DNA from: a virus | Strand: one strand, 5' to 3' | Length of the DNA: 21,052 nt | Virus record (IMG/VR): IMGVR_UViG_3300025870_000094 | Span: 1-21,052 of that record | Translations under genes and position numbers: made by a program | Shown: positions 7,086 through 13,368 of the stretch, piece after piece | How the letters are laid out: each line of letters starts with the position of its first letter | Numbering within the stretch: the first letter of the stretch is position 1 | The notes under the pieces: generated by a model | Databases searched by the model: none | What the model saw: the letters and a program-made list of their open reading frames with translations, nothing else | What the model was told of the DNA's origin: nothing

Positions 7086-8296
7086 CAAGTCCACCTAGTC
7101 GGTTGTGGTGTGTCGTATTCTGTGCGAACGGGGAACAGGTATTCTACCAAATAGCCAAGGGCATCATTCATATGATCAAACCCGTCTTTATTTGGTATGC
7201 TCGTTCCCTCTTTGTACGTTTGCCGTTCAAGCGACTTAATCGTTTGCTTGCATTTAGGGCTGATATACAAATGCCGCTCACCATCACTCGACAGTAAACG
7301 ACTATTTACAGCATTAATTCTATCCCTAACTAATGCGTGAGTTTTCTTCGCCTTAACGCTAAATCCTGCGTTTTGTAAGATCGACAAATCAGTGCGACCG
7401 CCAGCAGATGTTTTCCGCTGTCTTGATGCTGGGTCAGGATAGATAATAATATTCCGAGTCGGGTAGCGGTCTATAATCTCCGCAACCATCTCATCGGTAT
7501 TTGATCCATACATGACAATCTCGTCAACTGCATACAGCGTCCCGCCTTTACGAATGCAGATTACGGCTGACATGGGAGAAAGGTTAAAATCCATACCAAT
7601 ATGGAGTGTACCATTATCATCGTCTAACGCCAATACAGACTCTTCTCTGCTAAACGAGTAATAAATCAATCCTGAGTAAGTAACAAACTCCGCGCAGTAT
7701 TCCTGATTAAAAGTGCGCTCGTCTAAATCCTGTTTAGCTTGCTCTATCTCTGTTGCAGGAACATTGCCGCCATCAAGGGTTGTGTATTGAAATGACTCCC
7801 AACCATCAGCACCATCCTTTGCTTTAGCCCACAAGTCATAAAAGTGATTCCGTCCCTTTGGAGTCCCAATAAAAACGGCAGACCCATTTCTGTCAGAAAG
7901 TGAAGCTCTCAAGACTTCGTACCAAGTCTCTGGCCTCATCTCACTAAATTCATCTAGCACAACGTGGTTTAGGGCGCGGCCTCTCAAGTTGTTAGGCTTC
8001 TCAGCCCCTTTAAGGGCGATGTATGAGCCATTAATTAATCGAATGGTAAGGGCTGTTTCGTTGGTCTTAGCAATGTACTCAATAGGAATAGCATTAATTA
8101 GCATTGTCCAACAAATTTCTTTAGCCGCTCCATACGTAGGAGCTACATACCAGACGTTCTGATTAGGTGCTTTTACAGCCGCCCTGACTAAAGACGCTAC
8201 AGCAGTAAAGGTCTTACCGAATCTTCTGCCCGCACAACAAGCGACAAATCTAGCCTGACTCATGTAGATCAGAGACTGAGGCTTAGTTAATTGCAC
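7085..8296 (-). CDS. terL: Terminase large subunit (packaging ATPase and nuclease)
   Basis: The protein has 403 residues. The ATPase domain has Walker A GRRFGKT at 23-29, Walker B VVLDEF at about 112-117, and a coupling-type motif GTPKG at about 144-148. The RNase H-like nuclease domain shows acidic residues in HIGMDFN (D236), YPDP (D288) and DHMNDALG (D374, D378). It cuts concatemeric DNA and drives it through the portal. The start is GTG at 8296, inside the end of the small subunit gene, with no strong ribosome site, so translation is probably coupled. Length is at the short end for the family, but all motifs are present. Confidence 0.95.
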   Translation of the reverse strand: MQLTKPQSLIYMSQARFVACCAGRRFGKTFTAVASLVRAAVKAPNQNVWYVAPTYGAAKEICWTMLINAIPIEYIAKTNETALTIRLINGSYIALKGAEKPNNLRGRALNHVVLDEFSEMRPETWYEVLRASLSDRNGSAVFIGTPKGRNHFYDLWAKAKDGADGWESFQYTTLDGGNVPATEIEQAKQDLDERTFNQEYCAEFVTYSGLIYYSFSREESVLALDDDNGTLHIGMDFNLSPMSAVICIRKGGTLYAVDEIVMYGSNTDEMVAEIIDRYPTRNIIIYPDPASRQRKTSAGGRTDLSILQNAGFSVKAKKTHALVRDRINAVNSRLLSSDGERHLYISPKCKQTIKSLERQTYKEGTSIPNKDGFDHMNDALGYLVEYLFPVRTEYDTPQPTRWT

Positions 8297-8642
8297 TAGA
8301 ATCTATCGTGATTTGTATCGGGGGTATCTCTTTGATTGGCTCTATGTACTGGTCGCCCCAGCTTTCCCTGTCCCTAGTCTTTAGGTAAAAGATCATGCAG
8401 GTATTGTCGCCATCAATAGCCTTTTCAAACAATTTGTTTGTGACTTGGTTGATACCTTCACTGCGACCCCTTTTTATAGCCTCTAAAAACTCAGGATATT
8501 CTTTCTGCCGCTCGTAAACAGTTGCATCTGACACACCCAAGCAGTCAGCTATTTGCGCCACTGTAAGGCCACGAGAAGCCATCTCTCGCGCTTTGCGACA
8601 GGCTAGTTCGTCAGGTATCCATTTGGGTCTGCCCACTGTCAT
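8283..8642 (-). CDS. terS: Terminase small subunit
   Basis: The product is 119 residues. The N-terminal part starts MTVGRPKWIPDELACRKARE and holds a helix-turn-helix (LTVAQIADCLGVSDATVYER at about 30-49), followed by YPEFLEAIKRGRSEG. A helical region for oligomerisation comes next, then FYLKTRDRESWGDQY. The LK.RDR..WGD ending is common in phage small terminases. It recognises the packaging site and feeds DNA to TerL. Its ATG overlaps the upstream stop (ATGA), and its end overlaps the TerL start. Confidence 0.88.
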   Translation of the reverse strand: MTVGRPKWIPDELACRKAREMASRGLTVAQIADCLGVSDATVYERQKEYPEFLEAIKRGRSEGINQVTNKLFEKAIDGDNTCMIFYLKTRDRESWGDQYIEPIKEIPPIQITIDSSAIN

Positions 8643-8884
8643 ACTTCTGTCCCAAATACTTCATCTGCGGTGAGTGTAGGTTCTTCTGGCGTTTGCTGCT
8701 CGATAATATCCCCAACAGCCTCATCAACCGACATCGCCCAGTCAGTTAGAGCCTCGCGGATTGTGTGGCGTTGGACATCGGTTTGAACAATAGAATCCAT
8801 GATGGCATCAAACTGAGCCAGATGATCTTCTAGCTCGAAAAATAGGCATTCATCTATCCGATTTGTAACTTTAATTGAGTCCAT
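8639..8884 (-). CDS. Acidic hypothetical protein upstream of terminase
   Basis: This 81-residue, strongly acidic, largely helical protein (MDSIKVTNRIDECLFFELED... EQQTPEEPTLTADEVFGTEV) has no motif I recognise. Its stop overlaps the terS start (ATGA), so it belongs to the packaging operon. Its GGGG ribosome site lies inside a hairpin (8891-8913), so its translation may be limited by RNA folding. A role in packaging or as a small DNA-mimic regulator could be imagined from its charge, but nothing in the sequence shows it. Confidence 0.6.
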   Translation of the reverse strand: MDSIKVTNRIDECLFFELEDHLAQFDAIMDSIVQTDVQRHTIREALTDWAMSVDEAVGDIIEQQTPEEPTLTADEVFGTEV

Positions 8885-8890
8885 AACATA

Positions 8891-8913
8891 CCCCTAGCGT
8901 AGATGGATAGGGG
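8891..8913 (-). promoter_or_regulatory. Hairpin covering the ribosome site of the gene at 8639-8884
   Basis: The minus-strand arms CCCCTA and TAGGGG form a perfect 6-bp stem with an 11-base loop. The GGGG of the second arm is the only Shine-Dalgarno candidate for the ATG at 8884, with 6 bases of spacing. No T tract follows, so it is more likely a translation-limiting fold than a terminator. Confidence 0.45.
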
Positions 8914-8944
8914 CATTGTATAGGGTTTTACACAGGAATGTAAA

Positions 8945-9010
8945 TTATCTGAGATCGTCTGCTGCTACTGCGGTAAGTGAGATAAGGGTGAAGATGATTA
9001 TATATAGCAC
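8945..9010 (-). CDS. 21-residue hydrophobic leader-like peptide
   Basis: A perfect AGGAGG stands 5 bases before a GTG at 9010. The frame reads MLYIIIFTLISLTAVAADDL and one more residue (R), then TAA. The first 16 residues would span a membrane or act as a signal-type segment, with AVAA-D resembling a signal peptidase site. It is the first open frame after the probable late promoter. The strong ribosome site is the main evidence that it is translated. Function is unknown; a small membrane peptide or a leader for translational control are both possible. Confidence 0.5.
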   Translation of the reverse strand: MLYIIIFTLISLTAVAADDLR

Positions 9011-9085
9011 TGTTGCCTCCTAGTTGATTAAGGCGGCATATTACAGACTATCGGTTATGATCGGAAATGCTTGTTTCTTATCAGC

Positions 9086-9094
9086 TTTATACCA
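9086..9094 (-). promoter_or_regulatory. Candidate late promoter, extended -10 (TGGTATAAA)
   Basis: Between the early-operon terminator and the packaging genes, the minus strand reads TGGTATAAA, an extended -10 element (TG-n-TATAAA), but no good -35 lies upstream. A promoter is needed here because a strong terminator precedes the packaging operon. The lack of a -35 would suit a promoter that needs an activator. The -10 overlaps a palindrome at 9089-9104. Confidence 0.45.
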
Positions 9095-9120
9095 CTAGTG
9101 ATATGCATTTAAATGTATAT
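9089..9120. repeat. Two abutting near-perfect palindromes, operator candidates
   Basis: ATACCACTAGTGATAT (9089-9104) has an 8-bp perfect core CACTAGTG and one mismatched pair. It runs into ATATGCATTTAAATGTATAT (9101-9120), with a 10-bp perfect core CATTTAAATG and one mismatched pair. Both lie just upstream of, or over, the candidate late -10 box, where a regulator dimer could bind. Confidence 0.45.
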
Positions 9121-9130
9121 TCTATGGCAT

Positions 9131-9162
9131 AAAAAACCCCTACAGAGCGTATCTAGTAGGGG
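9131..9162 (-). terminator. Rho-independent terminator ending the early transcript
   Basis: On the minus strand CCCCTAC and GTAGGGG form a 7-bp stem (9137-9143 with 9156-9162) around a 12-base loop, followed by six T. It separates the early genes to the right from the packaging operon to the left. Confidence 0.8.
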
Positions 9163-9171
9163 GTGGGAAAA

Positions 9172-9326
9172 GAGAGTGTCGAAAACGTATAAACACTCTC
9201 ACAGGATTTGTAGCCCGTTGCGGCTCCCCAGTGGGCTAGTCTGGGTCAAAAGGTCAAAGTCACCTTGGCCTGATGCGTATTGGTCGCCAGTGCATCACTC
9301 TGACAGGAAGGGAATATGAACCCCTG
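9172..9326 (-). ncRNA. Candidate structured RNA or hairpin-rich 3' UTR
   Basis: About 200 bases between the gene ending at 9337 and the terminator hold no convincing gene but a row of inverted repeats: GAGAGTGT/ACACTCTC (9172-9179 with 9193-9200), TAGCCC/GGGCTA (9211-9216 with 9233-9238), AAGGT/ACCTT (9250-9254 with 9262-9266), TGATGC/GCATCA (9271-9276 with 9292-9297), and a weaker CAGG/CCTG (9304-9307 with 9323-9326). The last leads straight to the coding end. It could be a stable 3' tail, a processed small RNA, or DNA sites such as a packaging signal. No tRNA fits. Confidence 0.4.
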
Positions 9327-9336
9327 ACCGATGAAT

Positions 9337-9522
9337 TTACCCGATTAGCGATACCAACACCGATAACGCTATCAATACCCCTGCAAACTGGCCTCTAGTG
9401 ACCTCTACAGGCGTTTTAAGCCATTCTTTTGCCCTACCCATTGCGTCGCTTTGGTTGGCTTCTTTTATCGCCTTGTCTGCGAATTTGTGCGCTTCTTTCA
9501 TTGCCTTTTCGATCTTGCTCAT
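9337..9522 (-). CDS. Small protein with C-terminal membrane helix
   Basis: This 61-residue protein starts MSKIEKAMKEAHKFADKAIK, an amphipathic charged helix. It ends with a hydrophobic segment (FAGVLIALSVLVSLIG) that should insert in the membrane, leaving the helical part in the cytoplasm. AGAGGTG lies 6 bases before the ATG. It is the last gene before the early terminator. The layout is that of small tail-anchored phage proteins, and function cannot be assigned. Another frame with its own ribosome site overlaps its first half. Confidence 0.62.
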   Translation of the reverse strand: MSKIEKAMKEAHKFADKAIKEANQSDAMGRAKEWLKTPVEVTRGQFAGVLIALSVLVSLIG

Positions 9523-9601
9523 TTTTCACCTCTTTGCTTTCGATTGCGGGGTATAACTCCCTTAAACGCTTCCACTCATTTACCGAATTTAGTGTTCCCA
9601 T
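9434..9601 (-). CDS. Possible overlapping small gene, 55 residues
   Basis: An ATG at 9601, with AAGGG 7 bases upstream, opens a frame that reads MGTLNSVNEWKRLRELYPAI and continues as very hydrophilic, basic sequence (RKGNERSAQIRRQGDKRSQP) to TAG at 9434. The start lies inside the end of the 154-residue gene, and the second half overlaps the 61-residue gene in another frame. The first 26 codons fill an otherwise empty gap and look protein-like. The second half may be only a read-through of the overlapping frame. Confidence 0.38.
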   Translation of the reverse strand: MGTLNSVNEWKRLRELYPAIESKEVKNEQDRKGNERSAQIRRQGDKRSQPKRRNG

Positions 9602-10053
9602 GTAAATGCCCTTGCTATGTTTTGGTAGTTGCAGAATTCCTCCCAGACCTTCTCCCTCAGAGTATCTTCCATGTAGAGATATATCCTGCCCCTTATTTCT
9701 TCTTCAAATTCGGCATCATTCAAGATAGCTTTGAAGTCATCTAGCGCCTCAGACCAGTACCCATCATCATCGCACTGATGGCGGTATTCGTTCTCTTTCG
9801 ACTTAAAGTAGTAAGCCAGCGACCCAGATGGTAATGCTTGATACTGGCCTATTCGATAGGTTAAATCCAGCACCGCGTCAAAGTTATCTGAGCAGGTGTG
9901 TGGGAATATATCATCTAGCCAAGTCGGGTGCATTCTTAACCATGTGTAACAGGCAGCATCTTTCTGGCTGTCGCTTAATTCGATCAGATCACCATCCCAC
10001 CTATCGTCGATTGATGTAATCCAGCCCACAAAGTCTTTTAAATCAGCTTTCAT
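9589..10053 (-). CDS. Hypothetical acidic protein, 154 residues
   Basis: The start is the ATG at 10053, behind AAGGAG with 7-base spacing. An open extension to 10221 crosses a terminator and another gene and is rejected. The protein begins MKADLKDFVGWITSIDDRWD and is acidic and rich in Trp and Tyr (AACYTWLRMHPTWLDDIFPH), with a helical C-terminal half (EEEIRGRIYLYMEDTLREKV). I do not recognise a family. It sits right behind the terminator at 10066-10087, so it is expressed either by read-through or from an unseen promoter. Confidence 0.68.
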   Translation of the reverse strand: MKADLKDFVGWITSIDDRWDGDLIELSDSQKDAACYTWLRMHPTWLDDIFPHTCSDNFDAVLDLTYRIGQYQALPSGSLAYYFKSKENEYRHQCDDDGYWSEALDDFKAILNDAEFEEEIRGRIYLYMEDTLREKVWEEFCNYQNIARAFTWEH

Positions 10054-10065
10054 ATTATTCTCCTT

Positions 10066-10087
10066 AAAAAAGCCCCCCGTAGGGGGC
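10066..10087 (-). terminator. Terminator or attenuator inside the early operon
   Basis: Minus strand GCCCCC-TACG-GGGGGC gives a 6-bp GC stem with a tetraloop, followed by TTTTTT. The T tract runs straight into the AAGGAG ribosome site of the next gene. No clear promoter follows, so downstream genes need read-through or anti-termination. Confidence 0.8.
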
Positions 10088-10099
10088 AAGAGGGGGAAA

Positions 10100-10264
10100 C
10101 TAGCAAACACCATATTTAAGACAGTCGGTGTATTCCATATTAGATACAATGGTAAAGATAAGAAACAAAATACCTGCGGCCAGTGCTGCTTGGCGGCTTT
10201 CTGCGCGTTTCTTGCGCTCAATTTGTGCGGCTGCTTGGCCGACTTTATAAGGATGGTTAATCAT
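10100..10264 (-). CDS. Small membrane protein, 54 residues
   Basis: An AGGAGG lies 7 bases before an ATG at 10264 that shares its A with the previous stop (TAATG). The protein starts MINHPYKVGQAAAQIERKKR, a basic amphipathic stretch. One hydrophobic helix follows (ALAAGILFLIFTIV), then a short tail with two cysteines (MEYTDCLKYGVC). It probably sits in the inner membrane with its N-terminus inside. Function is unknown. The strong ribosome site and coupling to the upstream gene make it credible. Confidence 0.62.
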   Translation of the reverse strand: MINHPYKVGQAAAQIERKKRAESRQAALAAGILFLIFTIVSNMEYTDCLKYGVC

Positions 10265-10503
10265 TACGCCACCTCCTGATCATACCAAGCCAAAGTGCCG
10301 TAAGATGGCTTGCGGCTTGTAAATTCCTCAATCCAGCGATCTAAAGTAAAATCGTTGAGTCTGTAAACACCTACAGTTTGCAGATCAAGGTAACTCATGT
10401 CGGTATCATGCACCCAGTAAAAGTAGCCTTCACCCTTAACCAATTCCCAGCCAGCTTCTATCTCTTGAATTGCCTTATTCACTTTTTTAATTGTTAATTT
10501 CAT
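10264..10503 (-). CDS. Hypothetical protein, 79 residues
   Basis: The sequence begins MKLTIKKVNKAIQEIEAGWE and is followed by LVKGEGYFYWV, then VYRLNDFTLDRWIEEF. AAAGGG precedes the ATG. The pattern (a short helix, G..-L.KGEGY-.WV strands, then a helix L..W.EE) resembles small conserved phage proteins that I cannot attach to a known activity. It begins a small cluster (79, 54, 154 and 61 residues) downstream of NinG and is coupled to the 54-residue gene by a TAATG overlap. The 108 bp between it and the NinG stop hold no gene I can support. Confidence 0.65.
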   Translation of the reverse strand: MKLTIKKVNKAIQEIEAGWELVKGEGYFYWVHDTDMSYLDLQTVGVYRLNDFTLDRWIEEFTSRKPSYGTLAWYDQEVA

Positions 10504-10611
10504 TTTAATACCCTTTGTTTTTTTGATTGAGATTGAATATTAAACGCTTACTGCCCAAAAGTAACGATATTGTATATACCATTATGGAATAAAGGATTTG
10601 TTTTTATAACT

Positions 10612-11043
10612 TTACATCTCACCTATGCGCCATTCCTCATCTTTGATCTGCTCTTTTAAGTCTCTGGCAAACTGAATTACCTCTTCCCTGTTAAACTTAG
10701 GCGATGCCCTCCAAGCCAGACGCTCCATAGCCTTTACTCTGCGCTCGCCATAGTAATCAACCATCCACTGCCTGTACCTTAGTACGTAGTGCGCTTGTTT
10801 CATACCCCAGAGGTTGCAAGAGGGGCACTGCACCTGAATATTGGGCTCATACAGTTTAAAGATAGTGCGGCCTCTAGGGATAAAGTGACCGCCCTGCATG
10901 TTCTTATAGTGGTCTACCTTGCCGCAGGTAACGCACTGACAGTATCCATTGTCATCTGATGCCTTTAACCTAACTAGGCGCTGCATCAGCTTTGCCGCTT
11001 TCTCAACCTCTTGAGCGACAGTCGATTTCTTCCTCTTCGCCAT
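10612..11043 (-). CDS. ninG: NinG/Rap-like recombination protein
   Basis: This 143-residue protein has the NinG layout: a lysine-rich start (MAKRKKSTVAQEVEKAAKLM), paired cysteines CQCVTC at 35-40 and CPSC at 73-76, and between them the strongly conserved MQGGHFIPRG. A helical C-terminal part follows (REEVIQFARDLKEQIKDEEW). In lambda, Rap (NinG) is a structure-specific nuclease that acts on recombination intermediates such as D-loops and Holliday junctions. It is shorter than lambda Rap (about 204 residues), but the zinc-binding and His motif region is complete. Its start overlaps the DUF3310 gene by 41 bases. Confidence 0.87.
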   Translation of the reverse strand: MAKRKKSTVAQEVEKAAKLMQRLVRLKASDDNGYCQCVTCGKVDHYKNMQGGHFIPRGRTIFKLYEPNIQVQCPSCNLWGMKQAHYVLRYRQWMVDYYGERRVKAMERLAWRASPKFNREEVIQFARDLKEQIKDEEWRIGEM

Positions 11044-11233
11044 ATTCTAGTTCCAGTAGCAATTCACAATAGTGGATGATCTTTTTAATATCTTCTGCGC
11101 CATTTTTATCCCTAGTCGCATACTTAATGATATTTCCGCGAATAAAATCTAATTTGTTTGCGGTGATATATTCTATCGGCTGGATAGCCAGCTTGTAGTG
11201 ATCTCCACCCTCCTGTTTGTTGAGTGCGCTCAT
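11003..11233 (-). CDS. DUF3310 family small protein
   Basis: The product is 76 residues. MSALNKQEGGDHYKLAIQPI starts it, followed by EYITANKLDFIRGNIIKYAT and EDIKKIIHYCELLLELE. The signature GGDHY...IQPIEYI...N.L.F..GN.IKY..R is typical of DUF3310, a family widespread in phage early regions, sometimes annotated as nucleotide kinase without proof. The start is in an ATGA overlap with the zinc-ribbon gene, and its end overlaps NinG. Role unknown, presumably in nucleotide or DNA metabolism. Confidence 0.85.
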   Translation of the reverse strand: MSALNKQEGGDHYKLAIQPIEYITANKLDFIRGNIIKYATRDKNGAEDIKKIIHYCELLLELEYGEEEEIDCRSRG

Positions 11234-11409
11234 TCTTCTGCCTCCGAATCCACAACTTTAATTTCACAAGGAACCCCAATATTACAATAAGGGCAAATAC
11301 CATAAGCGTTATCATCGTCGCCAACCCAATACTCAAGGCCATTACCGCAATCACAAAACTGTCTAACAGCATAAATCCCGTTCTGTGGAAAGTTAATAAC
11401 ATTGCTCAT
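11230..11409 (-). CDS. Zinc-ribbon protein, 59 residues
   Basis: The ATG at 11409 and the TGA at 11230 overlap both neighbours in ATGA fashion, leaving no gap in the operon. The protein starts MSNVINFPQNGIYAVRQFCD and holds CDCG at residues 19-22 and CPYC at 39-42, with a further Cys at 48. That is a compact four-cysteine zinc ribbon with an acidic loop (GDDDNAYG) and an acidic tail (VDSEAEE). Another frame over the same DNA looks membrane-like but fits the operon poorly. Binding of nucleic acid or a protein partner is likely, but the partner is unknown. Confidence 0.75.
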   Translation of the reverse strand: MSNVINFPQNGIYAVRQFCDCGNGLEYWVGDDDNAYGICPYCNIGVPCEIKVVDSEAEE

Positions 11410-12578
11410 TTATTCCCCACTGTAATTTTAACCCTTGAATCTTCCCCGCTGTCTTTGTGATAAACCACAGCAGTCATTGATCGCTCTGCGCCATACCCTG
11501 AGTCTGAGTGCCATTGGTCGGTACTGGTCAGGCTGCCCCAGTGTTCAAAGTGCATCGAGCCAACTTCCCTCGCGGTGTGGTGGTGGATATGCCCCAAGTG
11601 ACAATAGCGATTTTTAGACTGGCTCCATTCATCGTCGAGATTCTTAATTACTGCCTGTAGAATCTGCTCATGCTTCATCCTGTCGCCATGGTGGAAAACA
11701 AAAAGATTATTGTTCCATTGGTAGTGTATAAACTTGGAATAATTAGGCAGCACATCTACCCGCTTCTCTTCTCTATACAGTAACTCAATGCAGCTAGACA
11801 AGTGGCAAGCCATGTCAGAATCATGGTTGCCTCGAACATTAATCACAACCACTTTTTTATGCACTGCCAGCATTTGGTCAATTAGAATCTGGAACAGCCG
11901 CCCTGCCAGCTTAAAGGTCTTTCCAATGCGGGTGTCGACATCAACCCTAGTACCTGCGGTAGTTTCATTCTTGCTCGAATCTGCATGAAAGAAGTCACCG
12001 ACATTAAGCAAAACACCAACCTCTGCATCCCCTACTCGCTTAGAAAGTCTAGCCGTTGAATCAATAAGAATCTGTGTGGCTATCTTTATGTCCCAGTCAT
12101 CATCATCTAGCTTTGTTTCACTGTCGGCCAGCATCCCAAAGTGATGGTCGCCTATCATATACATGGCTAAATAATCTGCGTTGACTTTGGCGGGGGGATT
12201 TGCTGGTTTTTTTAAGCCCTTTAGGTCATCGGTGAGGCCATCAACCACTGCGTCGATTTTGGCCTTCATATCGCGCTTGTGCGGCTCTTGGATAACCCAC
12301 TGGAGCGCAACAGAGCCATCGTCTTTATAGGCAGTGGATATTCGCTTGGCCTCAAATCCCTCTGCGGTCTGGTGAACCAAATCTCTGTGCGGTGCTACCC
12401 CCTGAGAGGCAGCCTTCTTTTCCAGATTTTTAATTATTTTATCAACGCTCTGCCTAGCACACCCTAACTCTTTTGACGCTTTGTTTGCAGAACCTGTGGC
12501 AATTACCGAATCTATAACTTGCCGCTGTCTATCACTTGCTGCAAATTCCTTTAGAACCCTTGGGTCAACCTTTTGCAT
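11406..12578 (-). CDS. HTH-metallophosphoesterase (DNA-associated nuclease/phosphatase type)
   Basis: The product is 390 residues. The N-terminal part (about 15-55) looks like a helix-turn-helix: SANKASKELGCARQSVDKII. The C-terminal domain has all calcineurin-like metal motifs: GDHHFG at 143-148, GDFFH at 194-198, GNHDSD at 250-255, HHGD at 296-299 and GHIHHH at 329-334. Such enzymes use two metal ions to cleave phosphodiesters, and relatives in phages sit in recombination clusters like Mre11/SbcD-type proteins. Lying between NinB and NinG, it probably acts on DNA. The substrate is not shown by sequence. Confidence 0.85.
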   Translation of the reverse strand: MQKVDPRVLKEFAASDRQRQVIDSVIATGSANKASKELGCARQSVDKIIKNLEKKAASQGVAPHRDLVHQTAEGFEAKRISTAYKDDGSVALQWVIQEPHKRDMKAKIDAVVDGLTDDLKGLKKPANPPAKVNADYLAMYMIGDHHFGMLADSETKLDDDDWDIKIATQILIDSTARLSKRVGDAEVGVLLNVGDFFHADSSKNETTAGTRVDVDTRIGKTFKLAGRLFQILIDQMLAVHKKVVVINVRGNHDSDMACHLSSCIELLYREEKRVDVLPNYSKFIHYQWNNNLFVFHHGDRMKHEQILQAVIKNLDDEWSQSKNRYCHLGHIHHHTAREVGSMHFEHWGSLTSTDQWHSDSGYGAERSMTAVVYHKDSGEDSRVKITVGNK

Positions 12579-12580
12579 CC

Positions 12581-13039
12581 TTAACGCTCCTGCTTGGCCT
12601 GTAGTTCGGCATACTCACTCTCTGCGGGTATTGATAACCGAATGCCCTGCTTGTTAGCCCAATGATACACGTTATCCAAAAAGTGTACCATTTCGCCTTT
12701 GGATAGCTTGCTGGTGCTTCTTACCTGCTCAGGGATGTGCTGGTTGCCTATCGAGTAACTGTCAACACCCAAGAAACGCTTTTTAAGCCACAGCTTCCAC
12801 ACCTGATCGGGTTCTGCATGATCTATCTTGTGGCCTTTCTTTGCCATTTCTGTGGCTATCTCCCTATACCAGATATGCGACATAGCGTTCTGGCTTAAAC
12901 TTCTGGGGCTTTCATACTTGTCTAGCTTCACCACCAAGGGGTTATCAAAATCCCATGACTCGATGCGCTTTAGGATAAAAGGGAGTTTTGCCTCTACCTC
13001 CCTCTTGTCGTTAATTCTTACATGGTCGCCCTGTGTCAT
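12581..13039 (-). CDS. ninB: NinB recombination protein
   Basis: This 152-residue protein contains SPRSLSQNAMSHIWYREIAT at about 45-64, then HAEPDQVWKLWLKKRFLG and STSKLSKGEMVHFLDNVYHW near the end. The R..QN...H..Y-.IA and KGEM..FLD.VYHWA patterns are hallmarks of NinB (lambda Orf), which binds SSB-coated single-stranded DNA and helps load recombinases, replacing host RecFOR. It fits an operon with ERF, exonuclease and an SSB-like protein. The ATG overlaps the previous stop (ATGA). The family is usually about 140-150 residues, so it is full length. Confidence 0.92.
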   Translation of the reverse strand: MTQGDHVRINDKREVEAKLPFILKRIESWDFDNPLVVKLDKYESPRSLSQNAMSHIWYREIATEMAKKGHKIDHAEPDQVWKLWLKKRFLGVDSYSIGNQHIPEQVRSTSKLSKGEMVHFLDNVYHWANKQGIRLSIPAESEYAELQAKQER

Positions 13040-13368
13040 AGCTTTACCCCCAGCCAGCTTTGGGATAGCCTCTCGCTTTTAGACTCCAGACGCGGCTGCC
13101 GCTTTACCCTTTCCCTGCGCTCTTTGGTGTAGCCCTTTCTGGATGTATCTGGGTCAAAAATAAACTGCCGCTTTGGGGCTAGATGTTTAGGCTCACAGAA
13201 TGCCTCTCCGTACAGCCTACCCTTGATGGTTGCCCTCATTACCCCACCATCCTCATGGTTTTGCTGCGTCCAGTCGCTGTACTCCTTATGGGTGTAGCAT
13301 TCCCCGCTAACAAAGTAGGGATGCTCACCCTTAAACTCAACGTACCTTGGCTTATTTTTACTAGGCAT
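13036..13368 (-). CDS. Basic hypothetical protein, 110 residues
   Basis: The protein begins MPSKNKPRYVEFKGEHPYFV, carries aromatic residues (SGECYTHKEYSDWTQQNHED) and ends in a highly basic region (KGYTKERRERVKRQPRLESK). GGAGAG precedes the ATG, and its start overlaps the preceding gene. I recognise no family. The basic tail suggests binding to nucleic acid, and the place before ninB suggests a recombination or replication accessory, both inferences. Confidence 0.68.
   Translation of the reverse strand: MPSKNKPRYVEFKGEHPYFVSGECYTHKEYSDWTQQNHEDGGVMRATIKGRLYGEAFCEPKHLAPKRQFIFDPDTSRKGYTKERRERVKRQPRLESKSERLSQSWLGVKL

Noticed and set aside
9113-9319. Plus-strand frame of 68 codons
   Set aside because: It covers the terminator and hairpin region, lacks a ribosome site and has no protein-like pattern.
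9300-9335. tRNA-like T-arm (GGGTTCATATTCCC)
   Set aside because: The loop lacks the conserved A at position 58, and no acceptor, D-arm or anticodon arm can be folded around it.
10054-10221. N-terminal extension of the 154-residue gene
   Set aside because: It would run through a strong terminator and the 54-residue membrane gene, while AAGGAG sits right before the internal ATG at 10053.
10540-10600. Possible minus-strand promoter near TATACAAT
   Set aside because: The -35 region is poor, and genes here can be served by the early transcript. AT-rich spacer explains the match.
11124-11402. Minus-strand frame of 92 codons with a strongly hydrophobic stretch
   Set aside because: It overlaps DUF3310 widely and has no ribosome site. 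The zinc-ribbon frame over the same DNA fits the operon with ATGA junctions on both sides.
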